Program-made: the position numbers and the translations under genes | Shown here: positions 9,104-19,400 of the stretch, piece by piece | How the letters are laid out: the number at the start of each line of letters is the position of its first letter | Numbering within the stretch: the first letter of the stretch is position 1 | Assembly (NCBI RefSeq): GCF_020216025.1 | Contig: NZ_JAIWNC010000003.1 | Location: 248,001 to 312,000, forward strand | From: Jidongwangia harbinensis | GTDB lineage: Bacteria > Actinomycetota > Actinomycetes > Mycobacteriales > Micromonosporaceae | Length of the DNA: 64,000 nt | Direction: 5' to 3' | Notes under the pieces: generated by a model | The model's database searches: none | Told to the model about the DNA's origin: nothing | Seen by the model: the letters and a program-made list of their open reading frames with translations, nothing else

Positions 9104-11566
9104 GTGACCGGCCGCAGGCGACTCGGACTGGTGGCGGCGACCGCCACGCTGCTGGCGGCGGCGCCCCTCTCGGCGATCTTCGACAGCTGGAAGTGGCTGC
9201 TGCAGTGCATCCTCATGGTCGGGCTGATCGCCGGTGGGGCGGTCCTCGCCCGTACCCTGCGCTTCCCGACCTGGGCCCAGGCCACGACCATGGTCGGCAT
9301 CCTGCTGGTCGTGCTCACCTGGATGTTCCCCAGCGGCAAGGAGTTCCTGGCGCTGGTGCCGAGCCCCGAGTCGCTCCAGCACTTCGGCGAGCTGTTCGGC
9401 CAGGCCGGCGAGGACACCCGCGCGTACGGCGTACCGGTGCCGGACCGCGAGGCCCTGCTGTTCGTCACCGTGCTCGGCATCGGCGCCTGCGCCATCGTCG
9501 TCGACCTGCTGACCGTGGTGCTGCGCCGGCCCGCGCTGGCCGGCCTGCCGATGCTGGCGATCTACTCGGTGCCGGTCGCGGTCTACATCGACAACGTGCC
9601 GACGCTGCCGTTCATCATCGGCGCGGTCGGCTTCCTCTGGCTGCTGGTCGCGGACAACGTCGACCGGGTACGCCGCTTCGGCCGCCGGTTCACCGGCGAC
9701 GGCCGCGACGTCGACGTGTGGGAACCGTCCCCGCTCGCCGCCGCCGGCCGCCGGCTCGCGGTGATCGGGGTGGCCGCGGCCGTGCTGCTCCCGCTGGCCG
9801 TGCCCGGGCTGACCACCGGCCTGCTGTCCCGCCTCACCCAGGTCGGCACCGGCTCCGGGGCGGGCGGCTTCGGCGGCGGCGGCAACGGGCGGGTCAACCT
9901 GTTCGCCTCGCTGAGCGGCTCGCTGACCCAGAACGAGACCCGCGAGATGCTGCGCGTCACCACCAACGAGCCGGACCCGTACTATCTGCGGCTCGGCACC
10001 GCCGGCGACGTGACCGCCGAGGGCTTCGCGAACCGCTCACCGCGCGGCCGGGCCCTGGCCCGCGGCCTGCCGGACCCGCGCCGCGAAGAGGTCACCCGGC
10101 GCGCGACCTACAAGCCGTACCGCGCCGAGGTCGAGATCGTCGACCTGAACATGGCGCTGGCCCCGATCTACACCAGCGTGATCGGCGCGGAGAACCTGGG
10201 CAACGGGTGGTCGTACGACCCGGACATGCAGGTGCTGTACTCGAACCGCAACACCACCAAGGACAAGAAGTACGTCATCGAGTACGTCCGCCCGCAGTTC
10301 GACCCGGACGACCTGAAGCGGGCGCAGCCGCTCGACCAGGCCCAGCAGATCCAGGCCACCTACACCAGCGTCCCGCCGGACCGGTACGTGGACAACCTGG
10401 TCGCCGACCTGATCGAGGGCAAGCGCACCCCGTACGACAAGGTCCGGGCCATCTACCAGTACTTCTCCCAGAAGAACGGCTTCTCGTACAGCCTCACCAC
10501 CGCGGCCGCCGGCACCAGCAGCTCGGAGATCGCGTCGTTCCTGCAGTCCAAGACCGGCTTCTGCCAGCAGTACGCGGCGGCGATGGCCTGGATGGTGCGG
10601 GCCGCCGACATCCCGGCCCGGGTGGCGTTCGGGTTCACCCGCGGCAGCGACAAGCAGGGCAACACGTACACCCTGACGAACCGCAACGCGCACGCCTGGA
10701 CCGAGGTCTACTTCGACGGCTTCGGCTGGGTGCCGTTCGACGCCACCCCGGCGGCCGGCGTGGTCGGCGCCAGCCGTCCCGCGTACGCACCCGACAACGA
10801 CCGTCCGGAGCCGGCCGCGTCCGCGTCGACGGCTCCCGCCGCGCCCGGCACCAGCAGCTCGGCCGCGCCCGGCACCGCCGAGCGCCCGGACCGCAACTTC
10901 GACGACCCCAACCCGGCCGCACCCGGCTCGATCGCCGGCCAGGCCACGTCGTCGACGGCCCTGCTCGTCGCCGGCTCGGTGGCCGGGGTGCTCGCCCTGC
11001 TCCTGGTACCCGCGCTGGGCCGTGTCCTGCTCCGCCGCCGACGGCACGCCGCCACGGTCCCCAAGACCACCACGGTGGCCGCCGGCGAGGGCCCACCGGG
11101 CAGCCGGGACGTCACGGTCACCACGGAGTCCGCGCACGCCCGAGCGGACGCCCACGCCGCCTGGGACGAACTCCTGGACACGATGATCGACTTCCGAGTT
11201 CCGGTCGACCCCACCGAGACTCCCCGGGTGACCGCCCAGCGTCTGGTCCGCGAGGCCGAGCTGGAACCCACGCCCGCCGAGTCCGCCACCCTGCTGGGCC
11301 GGGCCGAGGAACGCGCACGGTACGCCCGCCGGCCACTCCAGGGCGGCGAACTGACCGAGGCGCTGAGTCAGGTGCGCAAGGGCCTGTCCCACTCCGCGAC
11401 GCGCCGGACCCGGCTGGCGGCGGTGCTCCTGCCGCCGTCGGTGCTGCTCCGCTGGCGGCTGGCCGTGGCGGACACGTCGGAACGGTGGGTGACGTCGTTC
11501 GGGCGCGGCCGGGAGGTCTTCAGCCGGATCAGTCCGCGCCGGCTGCTGACCAACCGGTCCCGCTGA
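9104..11566 (+). CDS. Membrane-bound transglutaminase-like protein (TgpA type)
   Basis: An 820-residue polytopic protein. The N-terminal 220 residues form several membrane helices. An extracytoplasmic part holds the transglutaminase/protease-like core, with the triad apparent as Cys in TGFCQQYAAAMAWMVRA, His in NRNAHAWTEVY and Asp in WVPFDATPA. An Ala/Pro/Ser-rich linker and another helix (STALLVAGSVAGVLALLLVPAL) precede a cytoplasmic DUF4129-like tail. GTG start after AGGAGGT. By analogy with TgpA proteins it may process or crosslink envelope proteins, with MoxR and DUF58 as assembly factors. The substrate cannot be read from sequence. Confidence 0.9.
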   Translation: MTGRRRLGLVAATATLLAAAPLSAIFDSWKWLLQCILMVGLIAGGAVLARTLRFPTWAQATTMVGILLVVLTWMFPSGKEFLALVPSPESLQHFGELFGQAGEDTRAYGVPVPDREALLFVTVLGIGACAIVVDLLTVVLRRPALAGLPMLAIYSVPVAVYIDNVPTLPFIIGAVGFLWLLVADNVDRVRRFGRRFTGDGRDVDVWEPSPLAAAGRRLAVIGVAAAVLLPLAVPGLTTGLLSRLTQVGTGSGAGGFGGGGNGRVNLFASLSGSLTQNETREMLRVTTNEPDPYYLRLGTAGDVTAEGFANRSPRGRALARGLPDPRREEVTRRATYKPYRAEVEIVDLNMALAPIYTSVIGAENLGNGWSYDPDMQVLYSNRNTTKDKKYVIEYVRPQFDPDDLKRAQPLDQAQQIQATYTSVPPDRYVDNLVADLIEGKRTPYDKVRAIYQYFSQKNGFSYSLTTAAAGTSSSEIASFLQSKTGFCQQYAAAMAWMVRAADIPARVAFGFTRGSDKQGNTYTLTNRNAHAWTEVYFDGFGWVPFDATPAAGVVGASRPAYAPDNDRPEPAASASTAPAAPGTSSSAAPGTAERPDRNFDDPNPAAPGSIAGQATSSTALLVAGSVAGVLALLLVPALGRVLLRRRRHAATVPKTTTVAAGEGPPGSRDVTVTTESAHARADAHAAWDELLDTMIDFRVPVDPTETPRVTAQRLVREAELEPTPAESATLLGRAEERARYARRPLQGGELTEALSQVRKGLSHSATRRTRLAAVLLPPSVLLRWRLAVADTSERWVTSFGRGREVFSRISPRRLLTNRSR

Positions 11567-11740
11567 CGCCCGGAGTCCCTCCACCACGCCGGCAATCCCG
11601 ACGCTGATCCGGCAACGCCACGGCGCCACCACCCCTTGACCGATCCGGGTGGCGCCGCGGCGTTCCGGAGGGCCCGGCCGGGGGATGTCATCAGCGACCC
11701 GCGCTCGCGGGGACGCACGGCACCGCGAAGGGCCGAAATA

Positions 11741-11787
11741 ACGCGATCCGCACGAAGGGTCAAACGCGATCCGCACGAAGGGTCAAA
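11741..11787. repeat. 23-bp direct repeat, two copies
   Basis: ACGCGATCCGCACGAAGGGT continues identically into CAA in two adjacent copies, at 11741 and 11764. It is probably a replication-slippage duplication. Confidence 0.85.
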
Positions 11788-11914
11788 ACAGCCGGATCTG
11801 CTCCGGAGGTTTTCGAGGTCGCCGCTCCGGTCCACGGCGATCCGGGCGCCCGCGCATCACCTGGCGGCACTCCACCTCAGCCGGAGCGCAGGCACCGGAC
11901 GATGGTGATATGGC

Positions 11915-11937
11915 GATGGCGGCCCGAGGCCGCCATC
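11915..11937. terminator. Perfect hairpin after DUF3040 gene
   Basis: GATGGCGGCC / GGCCGCCATC arms, 10 bp, with a CGA loop, 23 nt after the stop at 11961. There is no T-run, so this would be an actinobacterial hairpin-only terminator. Confidence 0.6.
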
Positions 11938-11960
11938 TCACTCGCCGCTGGGTCGAGGGG

Positions 11961-12347
11961 TCAGCGATGACCCTCGGGGCGCTGCTTCCAGCGTTCCTCG
12001 AGGCGGTCGATGAACCCGCCGCGGCGGGGCTGGCGGGTGCGGCGGCTGGCGGTGCCTCCGACCGCGTGCAGGTCGGTGGCCTGGCCTTTGCGGCGGGATT
12101 GCATCGCGAACGCGGCTGCGCCGAGCATGACGACGAAGCCGGCGACGCCGAGTGGCGTATTCCTGCTCACCGTGCCGTAGACAACCAAGGCCAGCCCAGC
12201 GATGATCACAAACGCGGCGACGACGATCCGGCGCCGAGCGTGGAATCGCGGATCGCTGGCCCGCACAGCCGAGGCGAACTTGGGGTCCTCGGCAAGCGAC
12301 CGCTCGATCTGATCGAACAGCCGCTGCTCGTGCTCCGAGAGCGGCAC
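11961..12347 (-). CDS. DUF3040 small membrane protein
   Basis: A 128-residue protein. The GTG start at 12347 is chosen because it follows GGAGGAA and gives the family's usual opening MPLSEHEQRLFDQIERSLAEDPKFA. Two membrane helices follow (RRIVVAAFVIIAGLALVVYGTVS and TPLGVAGFVVMLGAAAFAM), then a basic cytoplasmic tail. DUF3040 proteins are widespread in actinobacteria and of unknown role. A weak promoter, TTGCGC with TACCCG about 17 nt downstream, is visible upstream on the minus strand. Confidence 0.88.
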   Translation of the reverse strand: MPLSEHEQRLFDQIERSLAEDPKFASAVRASDPRFHARRRIVVAAFVIIAGLALVVYGTVSRNTPLGVAGFVVMLGAAAFAMQSRRKGQATDLHAVGGTASRRTRQPRRGGFIDRLEERWKQRPEGHR

Positions 12348-12448
12348 GGCATTCCTCCCCGGGCGCATGTCCGGCCCCTCGGCCGGGGTCGGGTACTGCA
12401 AGTGTGACCGATGGCGCAAGACAGCCGTCGGCTGCCTTACCGGCCAGT

Positions 12449-13744
12449 CTACGAGGGGGTTGGCGGGTCGGAAAGCGGGACGACCGCCGAGTGCGGGTGA
12501 TTTTCGGTCCGGCGGAGATCAGTTCGTCCCAAAAGACTGGCCGGTCCGACGACAGATCGGCCAAAACGGGCGGCCACGGCGTCCGTGGCGGCCTCCGCCT
12601 CGCGCCAGCCGCGTTCCGGTTCACCGAGCGTGAGCTGCCGCGATGCGGTGGCGGCGTCGGCGAGGCCCTCGACCCGGATGCCGATCAGCCGGATCTGGTC
12701 GCCGGTGCCCAGCGCCTGGAACAGCGCCCACCCGGTTTCGAAGATTTCGCGTGCCACATCGGTGCTCGTCGGCATCGTCCGGGAGCGGTTGACGGTCCGG
12801 AAGTCGGCCGAGCGCACCTTGATGGCGATGGTCCGGCCGACGTGACCGCTCGCCCGCAGGCGGCTGCCGACCTTGTCGGCGAGCGCCAACAGGCTGCGCC
12901 GGATGACGGTGCGGTCCACCACGTCGGTGTCGAACGTCATCTCGGCACCGATCGACTTGTCCACGTGCTCGGACACCACGCGCCGCGGGTCGCGGCCCCA
13001 CGCCAGCTCGTGCAGGTGGGCGGCGGACGCCTCACCCAGCCCGGCCCGGAGCATGGACACCGGCGCCCGGGCGAGGTCACCGACGGTCTTCAGGCCGAGC
13101 CGGTGCAGCGTCTCGGCGGCACGCTCCCCCACCCCCCAGAGGGCGTCCACCGGCAGCGGGTGCAGGAAGTCGAGGATCTGTGCGGCCGGCACCACGATGG
13201 TGCCGGCCGGCTTGGCCCGGGTGGAGCCCAGCTTGGCGACGAACTTGCTCGGTGCCACGCCGACCGAGCAGGACAGCCGCTGCTCCTCGGCGACCCGGCG
13301 GCGGATCCGCTCGGCGATGACCGCGGGCCGGCCGAGCAGCCGCTGGGCGCCGGCCACGTCGAGGAACGCCTCGTCCAGCGAGAGCGGCTCGACCAGCGGG
13401 GTGACGTCCCGGAAGATGCGCATCACCGCCTCGGACGCGGCCGTGTACGCCGCGAAGTCCGGTGGGAGGAACACCGCGTGCGGGCAGAGCCCCCGCGCCC
13501 GCATGGCCGGCATGGCGCTGCGAACGCCGTACCGTCGGGCCTCGTAGCTGGCCGAACTCACCACGCCGCGCGGGCCCACTCCGCCGACCACGACGGGCCG
13601 GCCTCTCAGGTCGGGTCGCCGCCGGACCTCGACCGAGGCGAAGAACGCGTCCATGTCGACGTGCAGGATCGTGCATCCCGCGTCGTCGGCATCGGGGCCG
13701 AAACGCGGGTCACGCCCCCTCGGCACTGCTTGGCTGCGTCCCAC
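12449..13744 (-). CDS. dinB: DNA polymerase IV (Y-family translesion polymerase)
   Basis: A 431-residue Y-family polymerase for translesion synthesis. Catalytic carboxylates are visible: D30 and D32 in HVDMDAFFASVE, and D124 and E125 in SLDEAFLD. The steric-gate region, thumb with helix-hairpin-helix (GVGERAAETLHRLGLKTVGDLA) and little-finger domain are all present. The C-terminus lacks an obvious clamp-binding QxxLF motif, though RQLTLGE near residue 385 could serve. GTG start. No LexA box was noticed upstream. It follows the phosphodiesterase gene by 40 nt on the same strand and may be cotranscribed. It is distinct from the catalytically inactive paralogue ImuB at 19811-22039. Confidence 0.95.
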   Translation of the reverse strand: MGRSQAVPRGRDPRFGPDADDAGCTILHVDMDAFFASVEVRRRPDLRGRPVVVGGVGPRGVVSSASYEARRYGVRSAMPAMRARGLCPHAVFLPPDFAAYTAASEAVMRIFRDVTPLVEPLSLDEAFLDVAGAQRLLGRPAVIAERIRRRVAEEQRLSCSVGVAPSKFVAKLGSTRAKPAGTIVVPAAQILDFLHPLPVDALWGVGERAAETLHRLGLKTVGDLARAPVSMLRAGLGEASAAHLHELAWGRDPRRVVSEHVDKSIGAEMTFDTDVVDRTVIRRSLLALADKVGSRLRASGHVGRTIAIKVRSADFRTVNRSRTMPTSTDVAREIFETGWALFQALGTGDQIRLIGIRVEGLADAATASRQLTLGEPERGWREAEAATDAVAARFGRSVVGPASLLGRTDLRRTENHPHSAVVPLSDPPTPS

Positions 13745-13784
13745 GGAAGGAGGCTAACCGCGGGGTACGACAGAAATCGCCGGC

Positions 13785-15008
13785 TCAGGCCCGGGCGATG
13801 AGCAGCGGAACCGTCATCTCGGCGGCGGTCACCGAACCGTGGTACGCGATCAGCCGGCCCACCGTGGGCGGCTCCCAGCCGCCCGCCAGCGCGACCGTCC
13901 GGCCCAGGCACACCACCACCACGTCGCCGATCCGGGCGGCATGCTCCGGTGGCACGGCGCCGTACCAGCCGCCGTCGATGATCTCGTCGCGGGTCAGCAC
14001 CCAGGCCGACCCGCCCAGCATGGCCCGCCAGGCCGCGGCGACGTCGTCGCGGGCCCCGTCCGCGGTGTACAGGTAGCGGACCCGTGGCTCGCCCGCCACC
14101 GCGACCACGCCCTCCGCCAGGGCCGGGTGGCCGGCCATGTCGAGACGCCCGGCGACCGGGACGTTCAGCTGGCCGTGGTCCGCCGTCACAAGCAGCGCCG
14201 CGCCGGCGGGCAGGCCGGTGACCAGGCGGTCGAGCAGCCGGTTCACGTCGCGGGCGGCGGCGCGCCACGGTGCGGACCCGACGCCGTGTTCGTGTCCGCA
14301 GCGGTCCAGGTCGGGGTGGTAGCCGTAGACCAGGCCGGGCCCGGCGCGCAGCGCGGTCAGCATCCGGCCGGCCAGCGCGCCGGCGTCGGAGGCACCGGCG
14401 AATCCGCCGCCGCGGTTGGCGGCCACGGTCAGGCCGCTGCCCTCGAACTCGGGCCGGGTCACCACCGTGACCGGGACACCGGCGGCCGCGGCGGTCTCGA
14501 AGCGGGTGGGTACCGGCTGCCACCGCCGCGGGTCCGGGTGGTCGCCCCAGCTGATGTGGTTGAGCACGGTGCCGCCCGGTCCACGGACCGTGAAGCCGAG
14601 GATGCCGTGCGCACCCGGTACGGCTCCGGTGCCGAGGGTGACCAGGCTGACCGGGGTCGTCGAGGGAAACCCCGAGGTCAGGGTGGGACCGGCCAGGCCG
14701 GCCAGGACCGGCGCGTGCGGGGCCAGGACCGGCAGCTGGTACGCGCCGAGCCCGTCCACGAGCAGCACCGCGATCCGGTCCACGCCGTCGAGGTGGGTGC
14801 CCAGGCCGAGCGTGTCGGTGGCACCCGGCACCCCGAGCAACGCGGACACGCTGGGCAGCAGATCGGCGAGACTGCCGGCGCCGTAGGCCGGCCGGGTGAC
14901 CGCGAACGCACCGGCCGGCAGCCGGTCGTCCGGAACCCCGACCGCCACCGGAGCCGGCCCGCCCGGGTACGGCGCCGCGGGATCCGGGCCGGCGGCGGGC
15001 GAGGTCAC
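13785..15008 (-). CDS. Type I phosphodiesterase/nucleotide pyrophosphatase family protein
   Basis: A 407-residue member of the alkaline phosphatase superfamily. Metal and nucleophile motifs are in order: LLVDGLGAYQL near 75, the nucleophile threonine in SGFPSTTPVSLVTLGTG, GYHPDLDRCGHEHG near 250, and TADHGQLNVP near 290. GTG start at 15008 overlapping the stop of the methyltransferase gene by 4 nt (GTGA), so the pair is translationally coupled. There is no signal peptide, so a cytoplasmic phosphodiesterase or phosphatase is likely. The substrate is unknown. Confidence 0.85.
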   Translation of the reverse strand: MTSPAAGPDPAAPYPGGPAPVAVGVPDDRLPAGAFAVTRPAYGAGSLADLLPSVSALLGVPGATDTLGLGTHLDGVDRIAVLLVDGLGAYQLPVLAPHAPVLAGLAGPTLTSGFPSTTPVSLVTLGTGAVPGAHGILGFTVRGPGGTVLNHISWGDHPDPRRWQPVPTRFETAAAAGVPVTVVTRPEFEGSGLTVAANRGGGFAGASDAGALAGRMLTALRAGPGLVYGYHPDLDRCGHEHGVGSAPWRAAARDVNRLLDRLVTGLPAGAALLVTADHGQLNVPVAGRLDMAGHPALAEGVVAVAGEPRVRYLYTADGARDDVAAAWRAMLGGSAWVLTRDEIIDGGWYGAVPPEHAARIGDVVVVCLGRTVALAGGWEPPTVGRLIAYHGSVTAAEMTVPLLIARA

Positions 15009-15751
15009 GAGCGGCGGGCGAAGACGTGCAGCTGGGAGGCGATGTCGCGGAACGGTGGCCGGGACGACAGCGACAGCTCCAGCTGCAGCACCGCCTGCGG
15101 GTCCGCCTCCACCACGGCGGGCGGTAGCAGGTCGGCGAGGACGCGTACCCCGTGGATCTCGTCGACCGTCAGCCCCGCGGCCCGGACCAGCGCCGCGGCG
15201 GTCTCCGCGTCGTAGCGCCGGCGCAGCGTGTCGCGCGGGCCGGCGCGGCCGTCCGGGTCGGTGACCAGGGCGGCCGCGGCGTCCAGGTGACCGTTCACGG
15301 CGCGGCCCAGCACCGCGGCGGCCCGGCCGGCGACCAGCAGGCTGACCGCACCGCCGGGGCGCAGGGCGGTGGCGATCGCGTCGACCACGCCGGCCGGGTC
15401 GTCGACCACCTCCAGCACGGCGTGACACAGGATCAGGTCGGCGCTGCCCGGGTCGATCAGGCCGGCGAGCGCGTCGCCGTCGCCCTGGACCGCGCGGATC
15501 CGGTCGGCCACCCCGGCCTCGGCGGCGCGCCGGGTCAGTGCGGCCAGCGCGTCGGGGCTGGCGTCCACGACGGTGACCCGGTGCCCGGCCTCGGCCAGCG
15601 GCACGGCGAATCCGCCGGTGCCCCCGCCGACATCGAGCACGGTCAGCTCACGCCCGTCGTGCCGCTGCAGCTCACGGTGCAGGACGGCCCAGACGGCAGC
15701 GGTACGGGCGGTGACGAGCGGCCGGGGCGCCCGCGTCGGTGTGCTCTCCAC
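15005..15751 (-). CDS. Class I SAM-dependent methyltransferase
   Basis: A 248-residue Rossmann-fold methyltransferase. Motif I is VLDVGGGTGGFAVPLA near residues 38-53, with the acidic residue of motif II in VTVVDASPDALAAL and motif IV near LILCHAVLEVVDDP. It resembles SmtA/UbiE-like enzymes; no substrate is evident. Its stop overlaps the phosphodiesterase start, so both probably act in the same unassigned process. Confidence 0.85.
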   Translation of the reverse strand: MESTPTRAPRPLVTARTAAVWAVLHRELQRHDGRELTVLDVGGGTGGFAVPLAEAGHRVTVVDASPDALAALTRRAAEAGVADRIRAVQGDGDALAGLIDPGSADLILCHAVLEVVDDPAGVVDAIATALRPGGAVSLLVAGRAAAVLGRAVNGHLDAAAALVTDPDGRAGPRDTLRRRYDAETAAALVRAAGLTVDEIHGVRVLADLLPPAVVEADPQAVLQLELSLSSRPPFRDIASQLHVFARRS

Positions 15752-15922
15752 CCGGGCAGCGTATCGGCCCGGCCGGAACCCCGGCCGGGAGCACGCCTGG
15801 AACGCCGGTCAGGTGGCCCGCACCGAGCGGGAGGTCGTCCGGATCTGGACGGCCTCGCCGGGGAAGACCCCCGCCGACTTCGCCGCGGCGCACGTGATGG
15901 TGGGCGGCGTCATGGACGCCCC
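15752..15922 (+). pseudogene. Possible remnant of a coding region
   Basis: The plus strand reads, without a recognisable start, a protein-like tail ending ASPGKTPADFAAAHVMVGGVMDAP with a TAG stop at 15924-15926. It overlaps the end of the inhibitor gene by 4 nt. It may be the relic of a gene deleted between the methyltransferase and the inhibitor. No family was recognised, so this is tentative. Confidence 0.2.
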
Positions 15923-16330
15923 CTAGAACTGGAAGAGGATGCCGGTGGCCCGGATCATCGCGCACGGGTTCGGATACTCCCGGGACCAGTTCACCGGCTT
16001 GCCCTTCCAGGTGCCGGTGACCGCCGCGACGATCGGGTCGTACTCCATGGTGCACATCGTCCTCGCCGGCTTGAGCCGGTCCGGATTCGCGCCGGCCTTG
16101 GCGAGCGTGGCGCACGCCTTCTTCGGCTTCGGGTGCCCGCCGCCGGCCGGCTTACAGGTCAGGTACACCGCGGCCGCGTACCCCGCCGCGGCCGTGTAGC
16201 TGAGGTCCAGCTCGGTGATCTTCGGCGGTCGCGGCGCGGCGGCCGGTCCGGTGGCGGTGGCCGCGGCCGGTCCGGCCACGGCGACGACCGCGGCGGCCAC
16301 GGCCGCGGTGGTGAGCAAGCTGCGGATCAT
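15923..16330 (-). CDS. Secreted subtilisin-inhibitor-like protein (SSI family, I16)
   Basis: A 135-residue secreted serine-protease inhibitor. Residues 1-24 form a signal peptide. The mature part has the four conserved cysteines of Streptomyces subtilisin inhibitors and the typical segment CTMEYDPIVAAVTGTWKGKP. By alignment with SSI the reactive-site P1 residue is M95, with E96 at P1', an unusual acidic residue. Family members inhibit subtilisin- or trypsin-like proteases outside the cell. The gene has its own promoter directly after the dnaE2 stop. It could protect the organism from its own or foreign serine proteases; it should not inhibit the M36 metalloproteases. Confidence 0.9.
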   Translation of the reverse strand: MIRSLLTTAAVAAAVVAVAGPAAATATGPAAAPRPPKITELDLSYTAAAGYAAAVYLTCKPAGGGHPKPKKACATLAKAGANPDRLKPARTMCTMEYDPIVAAVTGTWKGKPVNWSREYPNPCAMIRATGILFQF

Positions 16331-16390
16331 GGGTCACTCCCCCGTCGGGCTTTTCAGAGCGCATCCCGGTGTACGCCACCAAAGGTGCAT

Positions 16391-16419
16391 TCCATACGGA
16401 AGCGTCAGATTAGTGTCAG
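16391..16419 (-). promoter_or_regulatory. Sigma-70-type promoter of the inhibitor gene
   Basis: On the minus strand CTGACA (16414-16419) and TATGGA (16391-16396) are separated by 17 nt, leaving a leader of about 55 nt before the start at 16330. It lies just after the dnaE2 stop codon. Confidence 0.5.
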
Positions 16420-16420
16420 C

Positions 16421-19400
16421 TCACCGGAAGTCGCGGGAGGCGGGGCTGACCGGCGGGGTGACCGCCTCCAGCCGGTCGGCGACCAGGTTCAGTACACCCT
16501 CGGCCTGTTCCAGGCGCCCCCGCACGATCAGCGCGGCGCTGGTCCGGGCCACCCGCCGGTACCGCTGCCACAATCCCGGCGAGCAGGTCACGTTGAGCAT
16601 CCCGGTCTCGTCCTCGAGGTTCACGAACGTCACGCCGCCCGCGGTCGCCGGCCGCTGCCGGTGGGTGACGATGCCGCCGACCCGGATCCGGGTGCCGGCC
16701 TCCACCCGGGCCAGCCGGTTGATCGGCAGGGCGCCCTTGCGGGTCAGCTCGTCGCGGATGAACTGCACCGGGTGCCGGTCCGGGGACAGCCCGGTCGCCC
16801 AGACGTCCGCGACCAGGGTGTCCACGTCGCCCATGCCGGGCAGGGTGGGCGCGGCGGTACCGGTGACCGTACCCGGAAGCCGGTCCGGCCGGTCCTGGGC
16901 GGCCGCGCCGGCCGCCCACAGCGCTTCGCGCCGGGACAGGCCGAAACCGGCGAACGCGTCGGCGGTGGCGAGCGCCTCCAGATGGGCGGTGGAGCATCCG
17001 GTACGCCGGGCCAGATCGGTCATGTCCCGGTACGGCCCGTGCGCCCGGCGCTCCGCCTCGATCCGTTCCGCCAGGTCGTCCCCGATCGTCCGGACGCTCG
17101 ACAGCCCCTGCCGCACGGCCGGGCCGCCGAGCCCCCACGCGTGCGGCGGCTCGCCGGGCGCCGAACCCCACCGGGTCTGCGCGGTGGACTCCAGGGTCGC
17201 CTTCGCGTCGCTGCGGTTGAGGTCCGGCCGGCGCACCTCCACCCCGTGCCGGCGGGCGTCGTCGACCAGCGACTGCGGCGAGTAGAAACCCATCGGCTGC
17301 GCGTTGAGCAGCGCGGCGCAGAACGCGGCCGGGTGGTAGCGCTTGAGCCAGGCGCTGGCGTACACCAGGTAGGCGAAGCTCATCGCGTGGCTCTCCGGGA
17401 AGCCGTAGTTGGCGAACGCGGACAGCTTGACGAACAGGTCGTCGGCGAGCTCACCGGTGATGCCGCGCTCGGCCATCCCCGCGTACAGCCGGCTCCTGAT
17501 CCGTTCCATCTTCTCCTGCGACCGCTTCGAGCCCATCGCGCGGCGCAACTGGTCGGCCTCGGACGGATCGAACCCGGCCACGTCGATCGCCAGCTGCATC
17601 AGCTGCTCCTGGAACAGCGGGACGCCGAGCGTCTTCTCCAGCGCGTTGCGCATCAGCGGATGCGGGTAGGTGACCGGTTCCCGGCCGTTCTTGCGCCGGA
17701 TGAACGGGTGCACCGAGCCGCCCTGGATCGGGCCGGGCCGGATCAGCGCCACCTCCACGACCAGGTCGTAGAAGCAGTCCGGCTTGAGCCGGGGCAGCGT
17801 GGCCATCTGCGCGCGGCTCTCCACCTGGAACACCCCGACCGAGTCGGCGCGGCACAGCATCTCGTACACCTCGGGGTCGTCCAGGCGCATGGTGCTGATG
17901 TCCAGGTCGGATTCGATCATGTCGTACGCGTAGTGCAGCGCGGACAGCATGCCGAGACCGAGCAGGTCGAACTTGACCAGGTCGACCGCGGCGCAGTCGT
18001 CCTTGTCCCACTGCAGCACGGTGCGGCCCGGCATCCGGCCCCACTCCACCGGGCACACCTCGATGATCGGCCGGTCGCAGATCACCATGCCGCCGGAGTG
18101 GATGCCCAGGTGCCGCGGGAAGCTCTGCACCTGGTTGGCGAACTCCACCACCTGTTCCGGGATGTCGTCGACGTCGATCGCGGCCACGCTGCCCCACCGG
18201 TCGATCTGCTTGCTCCAGGCGTCCTGCTGCCCCGGCGAGAACCCGAAGGCCTTGGCCATGTCCCGGACGGCGGACCGCGGACGGTACGAGATGACGTTCG
18301 CCACCTGCGCGGTGTGCTCCCGGCCGAACCTGCGGTAGACGTACTGGATGACCTCCTCCCGCCGGTCCGACTCGATGTCCACGTCGATGTCCGGCGGCCC
18401 GTCCCGCTCCGGCGCCAGGAAGCGCTCGAACAGCAGGTCGTACGCGACCGCGTCGACATTGGTGATCCGCAGCGCGTAGCAGACCGCCGAGTTGGCCGCC
18501 GAGCCGCGACCCTGGCAGTAGATGTTCGCCTCCCGGCAGAACCGCACGATGTCGTACACGACCAGGAAGTAGCCGGGAAAGTTCAGCTCCTCGATCATCC
18601 GCAGCTCGTGCTCGATCTGCGCGTACGCCCGCGGGTGCGCGGCCGGCGGACCGTACCGCTCCCGGGCCCCGGTCAGGGTCAGCTCCCGCAGCCAGCTCAT
18701 CTCCGAGTGCCCCGGCGGCACCGGGAAGTCCGGCAACTTCGGCGCCACCAGGTTGAGGTCGAACGCCAGATCCTCGGCGAACATCGCGGCGTTGGCCACC
18801 GCACCCGGGTACGCGGCGAACCGCCGGGCCATCTCGTCGCCGCTGCGCAGATGCGCGGTGCCGGCCGCGGGCAGCCAGCCGTCCATCTCGTCCAGGCTGC
18901 GCCGGGCCCGCACCGCCGCCAGAGCGGTGGCCAGCCGGCGGCGCCCCGGGGTGGCGTAATGCACGTTGTTGGTGGCCACCACCTCCAGCTTCTTGTCCTG
19001 GGCGAGCGCGAACAACACGTCGTTGCGGTCCGAGTCGTACGGGTCGCCGTGGTCGGTCAGCTCCACCACCACGTTGCCGGCGCCGAACAGGGCGACCAGA
19101 CGGTCCAGCTCCTCCGCCGCCGCGGCCACGCCGCCGGTGGCCAGCGCCCGCGGCACGCTGCCCTTGCGGCAACCGGTGAGGATCAGCACGTGGTCGCGCA
19201 GTTCGGCGGCGATGTCCTCCAGATCGCCGTACGCCGGCTTGCCCTTCTCCGCACCGCGCAACTGGCCGCGGGCGATGGTCCGGGCCAGCCGGGCGTAGCC
19301 CTCCAGCCCGTGGGCGAGCGCGAGCAGGTGGCGGCCCTCCGGATCGGGTTCGCCGTTCTGCGGCTGGGACAGGTCCAGGGAGAGCTCGGCGCCGAAGATC

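Larger units (their letters stand above)
11567..11960. other. Convergent intergenic region
   Basis: No gene recognised. It contains two perfect copies of a 23-bp direct repeat (11741-11787) and a strong hairpin near the end of the leftward DUF3040 gene (11915-11937). Confidence 0.6.
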
